Assembly: GCA_026168805.1 (NCBI GenBank)
Contig: JAPFDS010000043.1
Location: 1 to 64,000, forward strand
Direction: 5' to 3'
DNA: 64,000 bases
From: Caryophanales bacterium
GTDB taxonomy: Bacteria > Bacillota > Bacilli > Bacillales > Amphibacillaceae
Under the pieces are notes generated by a model, which worked only from the letters and a program-made list of their open reading frames with translations, searched no databases and was not told the DNA's origin. Of this stretch, positions 17,029 to 23,565 are shown piece after piece (positions within the stretch are counted from its first letter, which is position 1; each line of letters starts with the position of its first letter). The position numbers and the translations under genes were made by a program.

Positions 17029-18441
17029 TTATTTTTTTAAAAATTGACTCCCGGATATACCTGGGGTCGTCATTTCAAATGGGTCTAATATGGTCTCAAT
17101 TTCTTCTTTTGTCAATAAATTATGAGCCTCACATATTTCCTTAATGGTTAACCCTGTTACTCTTGCTTGTTCTACTACTTTCGACGCCGTTTCATAACCT
17201 AAATGAGGATTCAGTGCAGTGATAATCCCATAACTTTGCTCGACGTATTCTCGACATCTTTCTACATTGGCTTCAATGCCGCTAATTGCAAATCGAGTAT
17301 ATACATCAAAACCATTTTTCATAATTTCTAATGATTGAAGTAAATTAAATGCAATCACAGGACCCATCACATTCAGTTCAAACTGCCCCGCCTCAGAACC
17401 CATACTAATCGATTGATCATTTCCAGTCACTTGAAATGCAACTTGGTTAATTAATTCAATCATTACTGGATTCACTTTACCAGGCATAATGGACGAGCCT
17501 GGCTGACGAGCAGGTAAAAATATTTCTTGTAAACCAGTCATCGGGCCTGATGCCATGAGTCGAATATCATTACTCACTTTCGACATGTTTAACGCAGCGA
17601 CTTTGAGTGCTGAGGATAATGTCGTATATCCATCCGTGTTTTGCGTTCCGTCTACCAAATTCTCAGCAACATGAACTTTAATCCCGAGTTGATTGGATAA
17701 CTGCGCGGCAACTTGCTCAATATACTCTGGCTTCGCATTTAACCCTGTCCCTACTGCAGTAGCACCTAAGTTGATCATGAGCATTTCTTCAGCAGCATGT
17801 TTTACTCGTCTAATATCTCTTTCTACAACTTCTGAATATGCACCAAATTCTTGGCCTAAACGAATCGGTACAGCATCTTGCAAGTGCGTCCTTCCCATTT
17901 TTAAGACATGTTGAAATTCATTCTCTTTATTCATAAATTCCTTTTTTAAAGCTTCCATGATCGTCACTAATTCTTCAGACATACGAAAAGATGCTATTTT
18001 TAAAGCTGTTGGAATGGTGTCATTGGTTGATTGTGCCATATTTACGTGCGTGTTTGGTGAGCAATAATTATAATCGCCCTTTTTTCTTCCTACGATTTCA
18101 AGGGCGCGATTTGCTAATACTTCATTCATATTCATATTAATTGAAGTTCCAGCCCCGCCTTGAATCGAATCAACAATGAATTGATCCGCAAATTTCCCTT
18201 CAATCACTTCTTCCGCTGCTTGCACAATAGCATTTCCAATGGACGTTGAAAGCATATCTGTATGCATATTTGCTAATGCGGCAGCTTTTTTTACTTCAGC
18301 AAGGGCGAGAACTAGTTCTCGATGAACTGGGATTCCCGTGATCGGAAAATTCTCTACCGCCCGTAATGTTTGAATTCCATAATACACATCTGAAGGTACT
18401 TCTTTTGTTCCTAAACTGTCTGCTTCTGTTCTCATTTGCAT
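17029..18441 (-). CDS. aspA: Aspartate ammonia-lyase
   Basis: A 470-residue aspartase of the fumarase/aspartase superfamily that converts L-aspartate to fumarate and ammonia. The signature GSSIMPGKVNPV is at about 320-331; other conserved blocks are NMNMNEVLANRA, TNDTIPTALK and GRTHLQDAVP. Length is normal. Ribosome site AAGGAG lies ten bases before the ATG. No asparaginase or transporter gene is linked. A 9-bp inverted repeat lies in its upstream gap. Confidence 0.92.
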   Translation of the reverse strand: MQMRTEADSLGTKEVPSDVYYGIQTLRAVENFPITGIPVHRELVLALAEVKKAAALANMHTDMLSTSIGNAIVQAAEEVIEGKFADQFIVDSIQGGAGTSINMNMNEVLANRALEIVGRKKGDYNYCSPNTHVNMAQSTNDTIPTALKIASFRMSEELVTIMEALKKEFMNKENEFQHVLKMGRTHLQDAVPIRLGQEFGAYSEVVERDIRRVKHAAEEMLMINLGATAVGTGLNAKPEYIEQVAAQLSNQLGIKVHVAENLVDGTQNTDGYTTLSSALKVAALNMSKVSNDIRLMASGPMTGLQEIFLPARQPGSSIMPGKVNPVMIELINQVAFQVTGNDQSISMGSEAGQFELNVMGPVIAFNLLQSLEIMKNGFDVYTRFAISGIEANVERCREYVEQSYGIITALNPHLGYETASKVVEQARVTGLTIKEICEAHNLLTKEEIETILDPFEMTTPGISGSQFLKK

Positions 18442-18512
18442 GCTAGTTATGCTCCTTTTTTTGTGTAAAATACGTATTTAGTCCATGTCCACATAACGCA
18501 AAAAGAACATTG

Positions 18513-18545
18513 ACAAGTATTGGTAATATTCAGAATAATACTTGT
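18513..18545. promoter_or_regulatory. Inverted repeat upstream of aspA
   Basis: ACAAGTATT-N15-AATACTTGT, perfect 9-bp arms, 72-104 bp before the aspA start in a 319-bp gap that otherwise holds only the sinR terminator. Candidate operator of aspA; the regulator is unknown. Confidence 0.4.
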
Positions 18546-18703
18546 ATATACGAATAATAAAAAGTCCTTATGTACAAGCATAGTAATGTTTTACACACAT
18601 AGTAAAATATTCGTTTGAATAACTGTACTGTAACAAAAATGGAACACAAATTCAATACACATAACCTCTTTATATTGTGAGCAGATTTTGTGGCGCTATA
18701 CAT

Positions 18704-18743
18704 GAAAAGACACCACTATTTTCGTAAATAGTGATGTCTTTCA
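18704..18743 (-). terminator. Terminator of sinR
   Basis: Minus-strand stem GACATCACTATTT/AAATAGTGGTGTC followed by TTTTC, 18 bases after the sinR stop. Confidence 0.8.
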
Positions 18744-18760
18744 AATTCTATTCATGACTG

Positions 18761-19084
18761 TCATGATTGTTTGTTTCTCCACTTATTAAATTCAAGGTAT
18801 TCTAAAAATTGTTCTTTTGAAACACCAGATTGCATTGCTTCTTTAACAATTTCTAACCATTCGTCATCTAATTCTTCATCACTTAGTGTGGATTCATTTA
18901 GCAAATCATTGACCGATACGCCAAGCACCTGAGAGATTTTCTCTATAAACTGGATCGATGGATTTGTTTGAATACTACGTTCAATGGAGCTTAAATATGA
19001 TTTTGCTACTCCTGCTTTATCTGCCAATTCAGAAATCGATAAGTTTTGTTCTTGTCTGAGTGTTTTTATTTTTTCTCCAATCAA
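18761..19084 (-). CDS. sinR: Biofilm master repressor SinR
   Basis: A 107-residue DNA-binding protein. The N-terminal XRE helix-turn-helix reads LSISELADKAGVAKSYLSS and is followed by IERSIQTNPSIQFIEK, close to SinR; the C-terminal SinI/SinR dimerisation hairpin reads WLEIVKEAMQSGVSKEQFLE. A TTG start at 19084 is proposed because AAGG lies nine bases before it and the protein then begins (M)IGEKIK as B. subtilis SinR begins MIGQRIK; GTG at 19090 is the alternative. SinR represses matrix genes; putative boxes lie upstream of tasA1. Encoded 70 bp after sinI. Confidence 0.92.
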   Translation of the reverse strand: MIGEKIKTLRQEQNLSISELADKAGVAKSYLSSIERSIQTNPSIQFIEKISQVLGVSVNDLLNESTLSDEELDDEWLEIVKEAMQSGVSKEQFLEYLEFNKWRNKQS

Positions 19085-19154
19085 GCGCACACACCTTCTT
19101 CCTCATAAAAATTATAGCACATGTAAGGTGTGTTATTCTACAAATACCATTGTG

Positions 19155-19292
19155 TTAGCTACAAACAGAATGCTCTTGATAGTTTTTCAAAAATAGTCGG
19201 ATTTCTTCTGTAGTTAGTCCTAAATCTTTAGCCTCTTTGATTAATACAATCCATTCAATGTCAAGATGCTCTTCATTCATGACTACATTCAT
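19155..19292 (-). CDS. sinI: SinR antagonist SinI
   Basis: A 45-residue protein, MNVVMNEEHLDIEWIVLIKE continuing AKDLGLTTEEIRLFLKN. The stretch EW-hydrophobic-x-x-KEAK followed by TTEEIRLFL is the SinI dimerisation hairpin that displaces SinR from its tetramer; B. subtilis SinI has EWVELMVEAKEANISPEEIRKYL in the same place. GGAGG lies eight bases before the ATG. The gene sits between a c-di-GMP-I riboswitch and sinR, in the same order as the B. subtilis sinIR pair. Confidence 0.9.
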   Translation of the reverse strand: MNVVMNEEHLDIEWIVLIKEAKDLGLTTEEIRLFLKNYQEHSVCS

Positions 19293-19317
19293 TACCCGTT
19301 CCTCCCGTTTTTATCCT

Positions 19318-19400
19318 ATCAGGAAATCCAGCCATCTTAGTAGTAGTACCTTAGACCTGAGATTTTGCGTCCTTATTTTTCAATAAGTTTGCCTTTATCT
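19318..19400 (-). ncRNA. Cyclic di-GMP-I (GEMM) riboswitch leading into sinI
   Basis: Read on the minus strand, the leader contains the class I core in order: AAAGGCAAAC; a hairpin CTTATT-GAAA-AATAAG with GNRA tetraloop; GGACGCAAA; GTCTAAGG; a short stem GTA-CTAC-TAC; and the receptor side GATGGCTGGATTTCC. All conserved blocks and their order match the family (established knowledge). There is no terminator between it and sinI. The 3' part TTTCCT can pair with AGGAA of the sinI ribosome site (19300-19305), so control of translation is likely; if aptamer folding traps that segment, c-di-GMP would turn sinI on (inference). Confidence 0.9.
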
Positions 19401-19445
19401 TCTGTATATAACTATTGTACTATAAACGAATAAAGATAAGAATGG

Positions 19446-19469
19446 CTAGTTTTGTCGTATCAAAACTAG
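19446..19469. promoter_or_regulatory. Inverted repeat upstream of the sinI leader
   Basis: CTAGTTTTG-TCGTAT-CAAAACTAG, perfect 9-bp arms. It follows the stop of the LPKTA gene by 58 bases and lacks a T-run. On the plus strand it contains TGTCGTA, one base off the Spo0A box TGTCGAA. It may be a weak terminator or a control site for sinI. Confidence 0.35.
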
Positions 19470-19526
19470 TTCTGTAACACTATTTTCATTTCATGTAATT
19501 TATTAGCAGGTTTTCTGAAAAGCGTT

Positions 19527-20156
19527 TTATTGTTTGGTCCTTTTTGCGTACATTAAGAGTATACCTCCGAAAATGAACAAGGCTATACCGACCAGCATAA
19601 ATGTAAAAATATTTGTAGCTGTTTTTGGAAGCATCAAGTTACTTTGTTGATTGTCTTCACTACCAACTTTGCTATCAATGATTACTTCAGAAGTTTTCCC
19701 CAACTTTTCTTCAGCTGTAAATATAAGTGAAAAGTGAACATCCAAACCTTGGAACTCATTGCCTAAATGTTCTGGGAAGTGGATGGTCATTTGCAACTGT
19801 TCATCTTTTTTTGATGCCAATTCTCTTAAAGATAACTGATCAAAATCTGCAAGTTTTCCATTATAAAGAGTATCTTCATCATCATTTATTTCAAGCAACA
19901 TTTCATTAAAAAGTTTCTTTTCGCCGTTATTTTCCAAAGATACACTATACCGGAAGTCCATCGTTCCACTATTTAGCACTTCAATCGTACGTGGTGCCCA
20001 GTCGCCTGGTTTCATGTCATCTATGTCAAAAAGTGTATCTTCAGGCATCACTGTCATATCAATTTCTTTCTCATCCCCTTCATTCGCAAATGCTCCAAAG
20101 GGGAGAACGACCATAATCGTCATAACTAAACCAACATATAATATAGATTTCTTCAA
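19527..20156 (-). CDS. TasA-related surface protein with LPKTA sortase signal
   Basis: A 209-residue protein. A Sec-type signal peptide (about 1-25, ending AFA) differs from the SipW-cognate signals of the TasA copies. The mature part is TasA-like: KPGDWAPRTIEVLNSG (49-64) matches KPGDWMPRTFKLENNG of TasA1, and NEFQGLDVHFSLIFTAEE (133-150) matches NEFQGASLELEWTFNAEQ. The C-terminus is a sortase signal: LPKTA (176-180), a hydrophobic span and KRTKQ. TTG start after GAGGGGGG. It is the last gene of the tas operon, 32 bp after sipW. Likely a wall anchor or cap for TasA fibres (inference). No sortase gene is in the window. Confidence 0.8.
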   Translation of the reverse strand: MKKSILYVGLVMTIMVVLPFGAFANEGDEKEIDMTVMPEDTLFDIDDMKPGDWAPRTIEVLNSGTMDFRYSVSLENNGEKKLFNEMLLEINDDEDTLYNGKLADFDQLSLRELASKKDEQLQMTIHFPEHLGNEFQGLDVHFSLIFTAEEKLGKTSEVIIDSKVGSEDNQQSNLMLPKTATNIFTFMLVGIALFIFGGILLMYAKRTKQ

Positions 20157-20188
20157 AAAATCCCCCCTCTTTGTTCAAACGAAAACAT

Positions 20189-20797
20189 TTATGAATGTGA
20201 CTCGGATGAGAGGTTTTTTTCATCTTTAGTAGATCCCTCATTCTTTTCTTTAGAAGTTATTTCCGCAGTGGAAAGTGCACGCCATATTGTAAATGCTGAA
20301 TAGCCAATAAGTAAAATACCTGGAATTAATAATAAGAATGCTCCGTTTTTTGACTGTGCAAAACTTATAAAGTATCCAATATAAGGAACCGTGAATCCAG
20401 TATATTGTGCAACAACATTTTCCGATAACACTAGTTGCGCATCTGGGCTATTATTATTATCTCCTTTTGTTTGATACATTGTACTTTCTCCACTATGTGA
20501 AGCTTCAATCACCCGGTGTGTCACTAGTTTATCTTCAGCTTCTTGAAATGTAATAACATCACCTTTTTCGAAACGAGTCATGTCGCCGCCAGGTTTCACA
20601 GCAATAATAGAACCCGTTTTGATATCAGGTTCCATTGATCCTGATAAGACTGTTTTTAATTGGTAACCGAACATATTCGGTTCTCCACCAGAAATTTTTG
20701 TAATCAAAACCATCAGAGCAACACCGATTAATAGAACAAATAATACACTTGTGATTATTCTATTGAACCACTTCATCACCTTCCTTTTCTTCATCAT
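20189..20797 (-). CDS. sipW: Signal peptidase I SipW (ER type)
   Basis: A 202-residue membrane protease: one N-terminal helix (about 15-35), catalytic LSGSMEP with Ser54, THRV with His94 replacing the bacterial-type lysine, and a second helix near the C-terminus (about 158-178). This Ser-His arrangement is that of archaeal/ER signal peptidases and of SipW, which processes TasA and TapA. Its start (20797, GGAGGGCGAGA before it) overlaps the tapA 3' end by 38 bp in another frame, suggesting translational coupling. Confidence 0.92.
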   Translation of the reverse strand: MMKKRKVMKWFNRIITSVLFVLLIGVALMVLITKISGGEPNMFGYQLKTVLSGSMEPDIKTGSIIAVKPGGDMTRFEKGDVITFQEAEDKLVTHRVIEASHSGESTMYQTKGDNNNSPDAQLVLSENVVAQYTGFTVPYIGYFISFAQSKNGAFLLLIPGILLIGYSAFTIWRALSTAEITSKEKNEGSTKDEKNLSSESHS

Positions 20798-21578
20798 TCT
20801 CGCCCTCCACAACCTCTTCTATCGCTTCTTCATCTTTTGTAGATTCTGCGTTTTTCTCTGATGTATTTTCTTCGTTATAATCCTTGTTATTTTCTTCAGC
20901 TGACTCCTCATCCTTCACAGATTCTTCAGAGGCTTTATCTTCTCGCTGGTCTTCTTCAACTTGTTCTGTCTCATCTTCACTTTCTTCGCTCTCTTCTTCC
21001 TCACAAACTACTTCAATGACTTCACTCCACACACGATCTTTTTCTGAAGCATCTTCATCTTGGAAAATAACAAATTGATAGAAGCCTGATGTACTTGTTT
21101 CATACGCCAGTTTCTTCGTGTCTTCTTCTTTGAGAATTTCAAGTGTGCCTTCATGATCTTCCATAGACAATTTTTCACCGTCGTCTTCTGGATGTCCGTC
21201 CTCAACATAATAAACCTCATAGAAACCTTTCGTTCGCATTGGACCATCACCCGTATTGGTTACTTCTACTTCCATGTGTGCTGGACATGTTTCACTCGCA
21301 GTTGCCTCTTGATCTACAAATGCTAAAGAACTTCTATCTTCAAGCTCTTCTTTGACTTCATCTTTCACGTTTTCTTTTTCGTCTTTGTCTTGCTCATCTT
21401 CCCATGTACCTGCAGTAATCGTAACCGCACTGACATTCGTATCATCAAAGTAAGCAACCGTATCCGTTGTTACATAGCTCGCGGAAAAAATAACCATATA
21501 TAGGACAATAACTGCTTTAAAACAGATGATTAAAGGTTGATATTTTTTTCTGAACTTTCGCAGTCGTGTACTCCTCAA
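20760..21578 (-). CDS. tapA: Amyloid-fibre assembly/anchoring protein TapA (YqxM family)
   Basis: A 272-residue protein. An N-terminal membrane segment (about 16-35) is followed by VAYFDDTNVSAVTITAGTWE, an acidic stretch, a core domain (about 90-185; CPAHMEVEVTNTGDGP ... SGFYQFVIFQDED ... RVWSEVIEVVCEEEE) that follows the pattern of B. subtilis TapA, and an 85-residue Glu/Asp-rich tail. TapA nucleates TasA fibres. The TTG start at 21578 has AGGTGGGG eight bases before it; the open frame runs further back to 21683, but that part encodes the right arm of a long inverted repeat and has no ribosome site. Confidence 0.82.
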   Translation of the reverse strand: MRSTRLRKFRKKYQPLIICFKAVIVLYMVIFSASYVTTDTVAYFDDTNVSAVTITAGTWEDEQDKDEKENVKDEVKEELEDRSSLAFVDQEATASETCPAHMEVEVTNTGDGPMRTKGFYEVYYVEDGHPEDDGEKLSMEDHEGTLEILKEEDTKKLAYETSTSGFYQFVIFQDEDASEKDRVWSEVIEVVCEEEESEESEDETEQVEEDQREDKASEESVKDEESAEENNKDYNEENTSEKNAESTKDEEAIEEVVEGENDEEKEGDEVVQ

Positions 21579-21629
21579 GAGATCTCCCCACCTTTTCTTG
21601 GAAACTTTACTATGGTTTATCGATGTGAC

Positions 21630-21682
21630 TGTATGTATATTCAAAAGAACGTAATTATTACGTTCTTTTGAATATACATACA
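21630..21682. repeat. Long perfect inverted repeat in the tasA2-tapA gap
   Basis: Two 26-bp arms (21630-21655 and 21657-21682) are exact complements separated by one base. In the minus-strand transcript this makes a very stable hairpin between tasA2 and tapA, with no U-tract after it. Confidence 0.9.
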
Positions 21683-21710
21683 TATAGGGAAGAGCAACTC
21701 TTCCCTATAT
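21682..21710 (-). terminator. Second hairpin adjoining the long inverted repeat
   Basis: ATATAGGGAAGAG-TTG-CTCTTCCCTATAT, perfect 13-bp arms, immediately before the longer hairpin and 9 bases after the duplicated tasA tail. Without a T-run it is more likely an mRNA 3'-end stabiliser or attenuator than a simple terminator. Confidence 0.6.
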
Positions 21711-21718
21711 GTAAAAGT

Positions 21719-21763
21719 TCATTTTTGTTCTCCTGGAGTTTGAGTGGCATTAAATTTCCATTC
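21719..21763 (-). pseudogene. Duplicated TasA C-terminal tail after the tasA2 stop
   Basis: Directly after the tasA2 TAA the same frame continues EWKFNATQTPGEQK and a TGA. This is an imperfect copy of the last 14 codons of tasA2 (EWTFNAEQTAGEKK) plus stop, i.e. a 45-bp tandem duplication or the remnant of a lost third tasA copy. It would be translated only by stop-codon readthrough. Confidence 0.8.
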
Positions 21764-22336
21764 TTACTTCTTTTCTCCAGCCGTTTGTTCAGCATTAAAT
21801 GTCCATTCAAGTTCTAAATGAGCACCTTGCAAGTGATTTTGATTTTCACCATTATCATAGAATTCAAACTGGACACGTAAATTATTTTTTTCTCCTACTT
21901 CAAGTCCTGATTTAGGTCCATTAACAGAATCCATTAATGCTTTGACTGCATCAGGCGACATATCTTTTAGTTCTTTTAAAGTTTTGCTTTCAATAATTTC
22001 ATTCGACTTATCTTTATTTTCTAGGAAATTAACTATAATATGTTCTCCAAATTCATAGGCTCCATCAACCTTATAGTCTGTTTCCAATAAAACTTTAGAA
22101 ATGTCTAATGTACCTTTATTTTCAAATTCGAAGGTTCGTTCTATCGTATCCCCTGGTTTTAAATTACCAATATCAACAATCGTTGTTGGGTTCACTGATA
22201 AATCTAACGTTCCTGCTGCAAAGGTATTTTCCGATACCGCTGTATCACTAAAATAAGCGAACGTTCCTCCACCGACTAATGATAATCCTAAGATTGCTGT
22301 TCCAATTCCCATACCTATTTTTTTCTTTATACTCAT
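21764..22336 (-). CDS. tasA: TasA/camelysin-family matrix fibre protein, copy 2
   Basis: A 190-residue secreted fibre protein. The SipW-cognate signal peptide contains GIGTAILGLSLVGGGTFAYF; maturation is expected near AYFSDTAVSENTF. Then LDLSVNPTTIVDIGNLKPGD, a beta-rich core and the tail ELEWTFNAEQTAGEKK. The first 50 residues are almost identical to copy 1, also in DNA, so the duplication is recent or maintained by conversion, while the rest has diverged. It lies 75 bp after copy 1. Confidence 0.88.
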   Translation of the reverse strand: MSIKKKIGMGIGTAILGLSLVGGGTFAYFSDTAVSENTFAAGTLDLSVNPTTIVDIGNLKPGDTIERTFEFENKGTLDISKVLLETDYKVDGAYEFGEHIIVNFLENKDKSNEIIESKTLKELKDMSPDAVKALMDSVNGPKSGLEVGEKNNLRVQFEFYDNGENQNHLQGAHLELEWTFNAEQTAGEKK

Positions 22337-22411
22337 GTATAGACTCCTCTATTTTTTGTTATAATTTTATTTACAATGAAATTTTTTTTATCCTTTTATG
22401 AATAATAAGAC

Positions 22412-23002
22412 TTATTTCTTTTCTCCAGCACCCTGTTCTGCGTTAAATGTCCACTCAAGTTCGAGTGAAGCACCTTGGAATTCATTTTGATCTTTCCCGT
22501 TGTCTACGAATTCGAATTCAACGATTAAATCATCTGAAGTCCCTGCTTCAAGACCACTGTCTTCTCCAAAGATTGTAAACCATAACCCTTCAACAGCATC
22601 TGGTTTCATATTTTTAAGTTCATATAGTGTTTTGCTCGCTACAACCTTCTTAGGAATTAATGCCCCACTTTTATCTTTATTGATAAGGAAGTTAACATTT
22701 ATATGCTTCCCAAAGTCATCTGAAGCACCTTCAACTGTATAATCTGTTTCGAGTAATACTTTAGAAATATCTAAAGATCCGTTATTTTCGAGTTTGAATG
22801 TACGAGGCATCCAATCTCCTGGCTTTAAGTTTTCTACATCAACAATCGTTGTTGGATTTACTGATAGATCTAACGTTCCTGCTGCAAAGGTGTTTTCTGA
22901 TACTGCTGTATCACTAAAGTAAGCAAACGTTCCTCCACCGACTAATGACAATCCTAAAATTGCTGTTCCAATGCCCATACCTAACTTTTTCTTTAAACTC
23001 AT
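22412..23002 (-). CDS. tasA: TasA/camelysin-family matrix fibre protein, copy 1
   Basis: A 196-residue TasA-family protein, first gene of the operon. SipW-cognate signal (1-about 28), then FSDTAVSENTFAAGTLDLSV, KPGDWMPRTFKLENNG and C-terminal NEFQGASLELEWTFNAEQ. TasA is the main amyloid-like fibre of Bacillus biofilms and needs SipW, encoded downstream. Start follows GGGAGGAAATAA. The 560-bp upstream region carries SinR-type boxes, so repression by SinR is expected. Confidence 0.9.
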   Translation of the reverse strand: MSLKKKLGMGIGTAILGLSLVGGGTFAYFSDTAVSENTFAAGTLDLSVNPTTIVDVENLKPGDWMPRTFKLENNGSLDISKVLLETDYTVEGASDDFGKHINVNFLINKDKSGALIPKKVVASKTLYELKNMKPDAVEGLWFTIFGEDSGLEAGTSDDLIVEFEFVDNGKDQNEFQGASLELEWTFNAEQGAGEKK

Positions 23003-23194
23003 TTATTTCCTCCCTATTTTTAAAAAGCTGTAGTAAAAGCTCGCCTATTATGTTCACTTGGTTAATGAACATTTCTACATGTTCATGTGTGATTCCATGA
23101 GTAATACGAATAGTACATTAGTAATATGAACCAAGTGGAAGCATAGTTGTCTAGTCCCTTTCCCCCTTCCCATTTATGTACGAATACCTAATGT

Positions 23195-23236
23195 GTTCTT
23201 GTAAGAACATGACCTCGTTCTCTATTGCGAACGAAC
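23195..23236. promoter_or_regulatory. SinR operator sites upstream of tasA1
   Basis: GTTCTT-GT-AAGAAC (23195-23208) is an inverted pair of SinR half sites; GTTCTCT (23217-23223) is an exact match to the B. subtilis consensus GTTCTYT; GAACGAAC follows at 23229-23236. They are about 195-235 bp before the tasA1 start. Confidence 0.65.
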
Positions 23237-23300
23237 TAAAAAAAGTATAGCCTATGATTGTTTATTTGAAAAGCTTCTAAAACTGCCATCCGTACTATAT

Positions 23301-23378
23301 AAAGAACAATACCTGAGTCTCCCTTTGTTTTAGTCGTTATAACGCACAATTTCATTTTTATTAATCTTTTTAAAGAAC
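23301..23378. promoter_or_regulatory. Two further SinR consensus boxes
   Basis: AAAGAAC at 23301-23307 and at 23372-23378, both exact complements of GTTCTTT. With the group at 23195-23236 they make three exact GTTCTYT sites in about 160 bp. Confidence 0.5.
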
Positions 23379-23452
23379 AAGAAAGATATAAAGTTTGGAT
23401 GAATGGATAAGAACAATGGACTATGCCGTGACGCGGTATCATTGAATGCAAT

Positions 23453-23493
23453 AAAAATGCTTCTAACAACAGTCATTGTTAGAAGCATTTTTT
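23453..23493. terminator. Strong bidirectional hairpin upstream of the tas operon
   Basis: ATGCTTCTAACAA-CAGTCA-TTGTTAGAAGCAT with A-run before and T-run after. It lies between the CoA-disulfide reductase stop and the tas control region, and ends transcription from that gene. Confidence 0.8.
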
Positions 23494-23565
23494 ACATTCC
23501 TTTATATTTACTTTTTATGTTCACCAATCTTTTTAGCGGTTTTGTTGCTGGTCCTGCAACATCTT

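Noticed and set aside
18510..18538. Plus-strand promoter TTGACA with AATAAT in the aspA-sinR gap
   Set aside because: No plus-strand gene or RNA follows; the words fall within an inverted repeat and may be chance.
23236..23469. 77-aa frame upstream of tasA1
   Set aside because: It starts inside a terminator hairpin, has no ribosome site, overlaps the SinR-box region and its composition is not protein-like.
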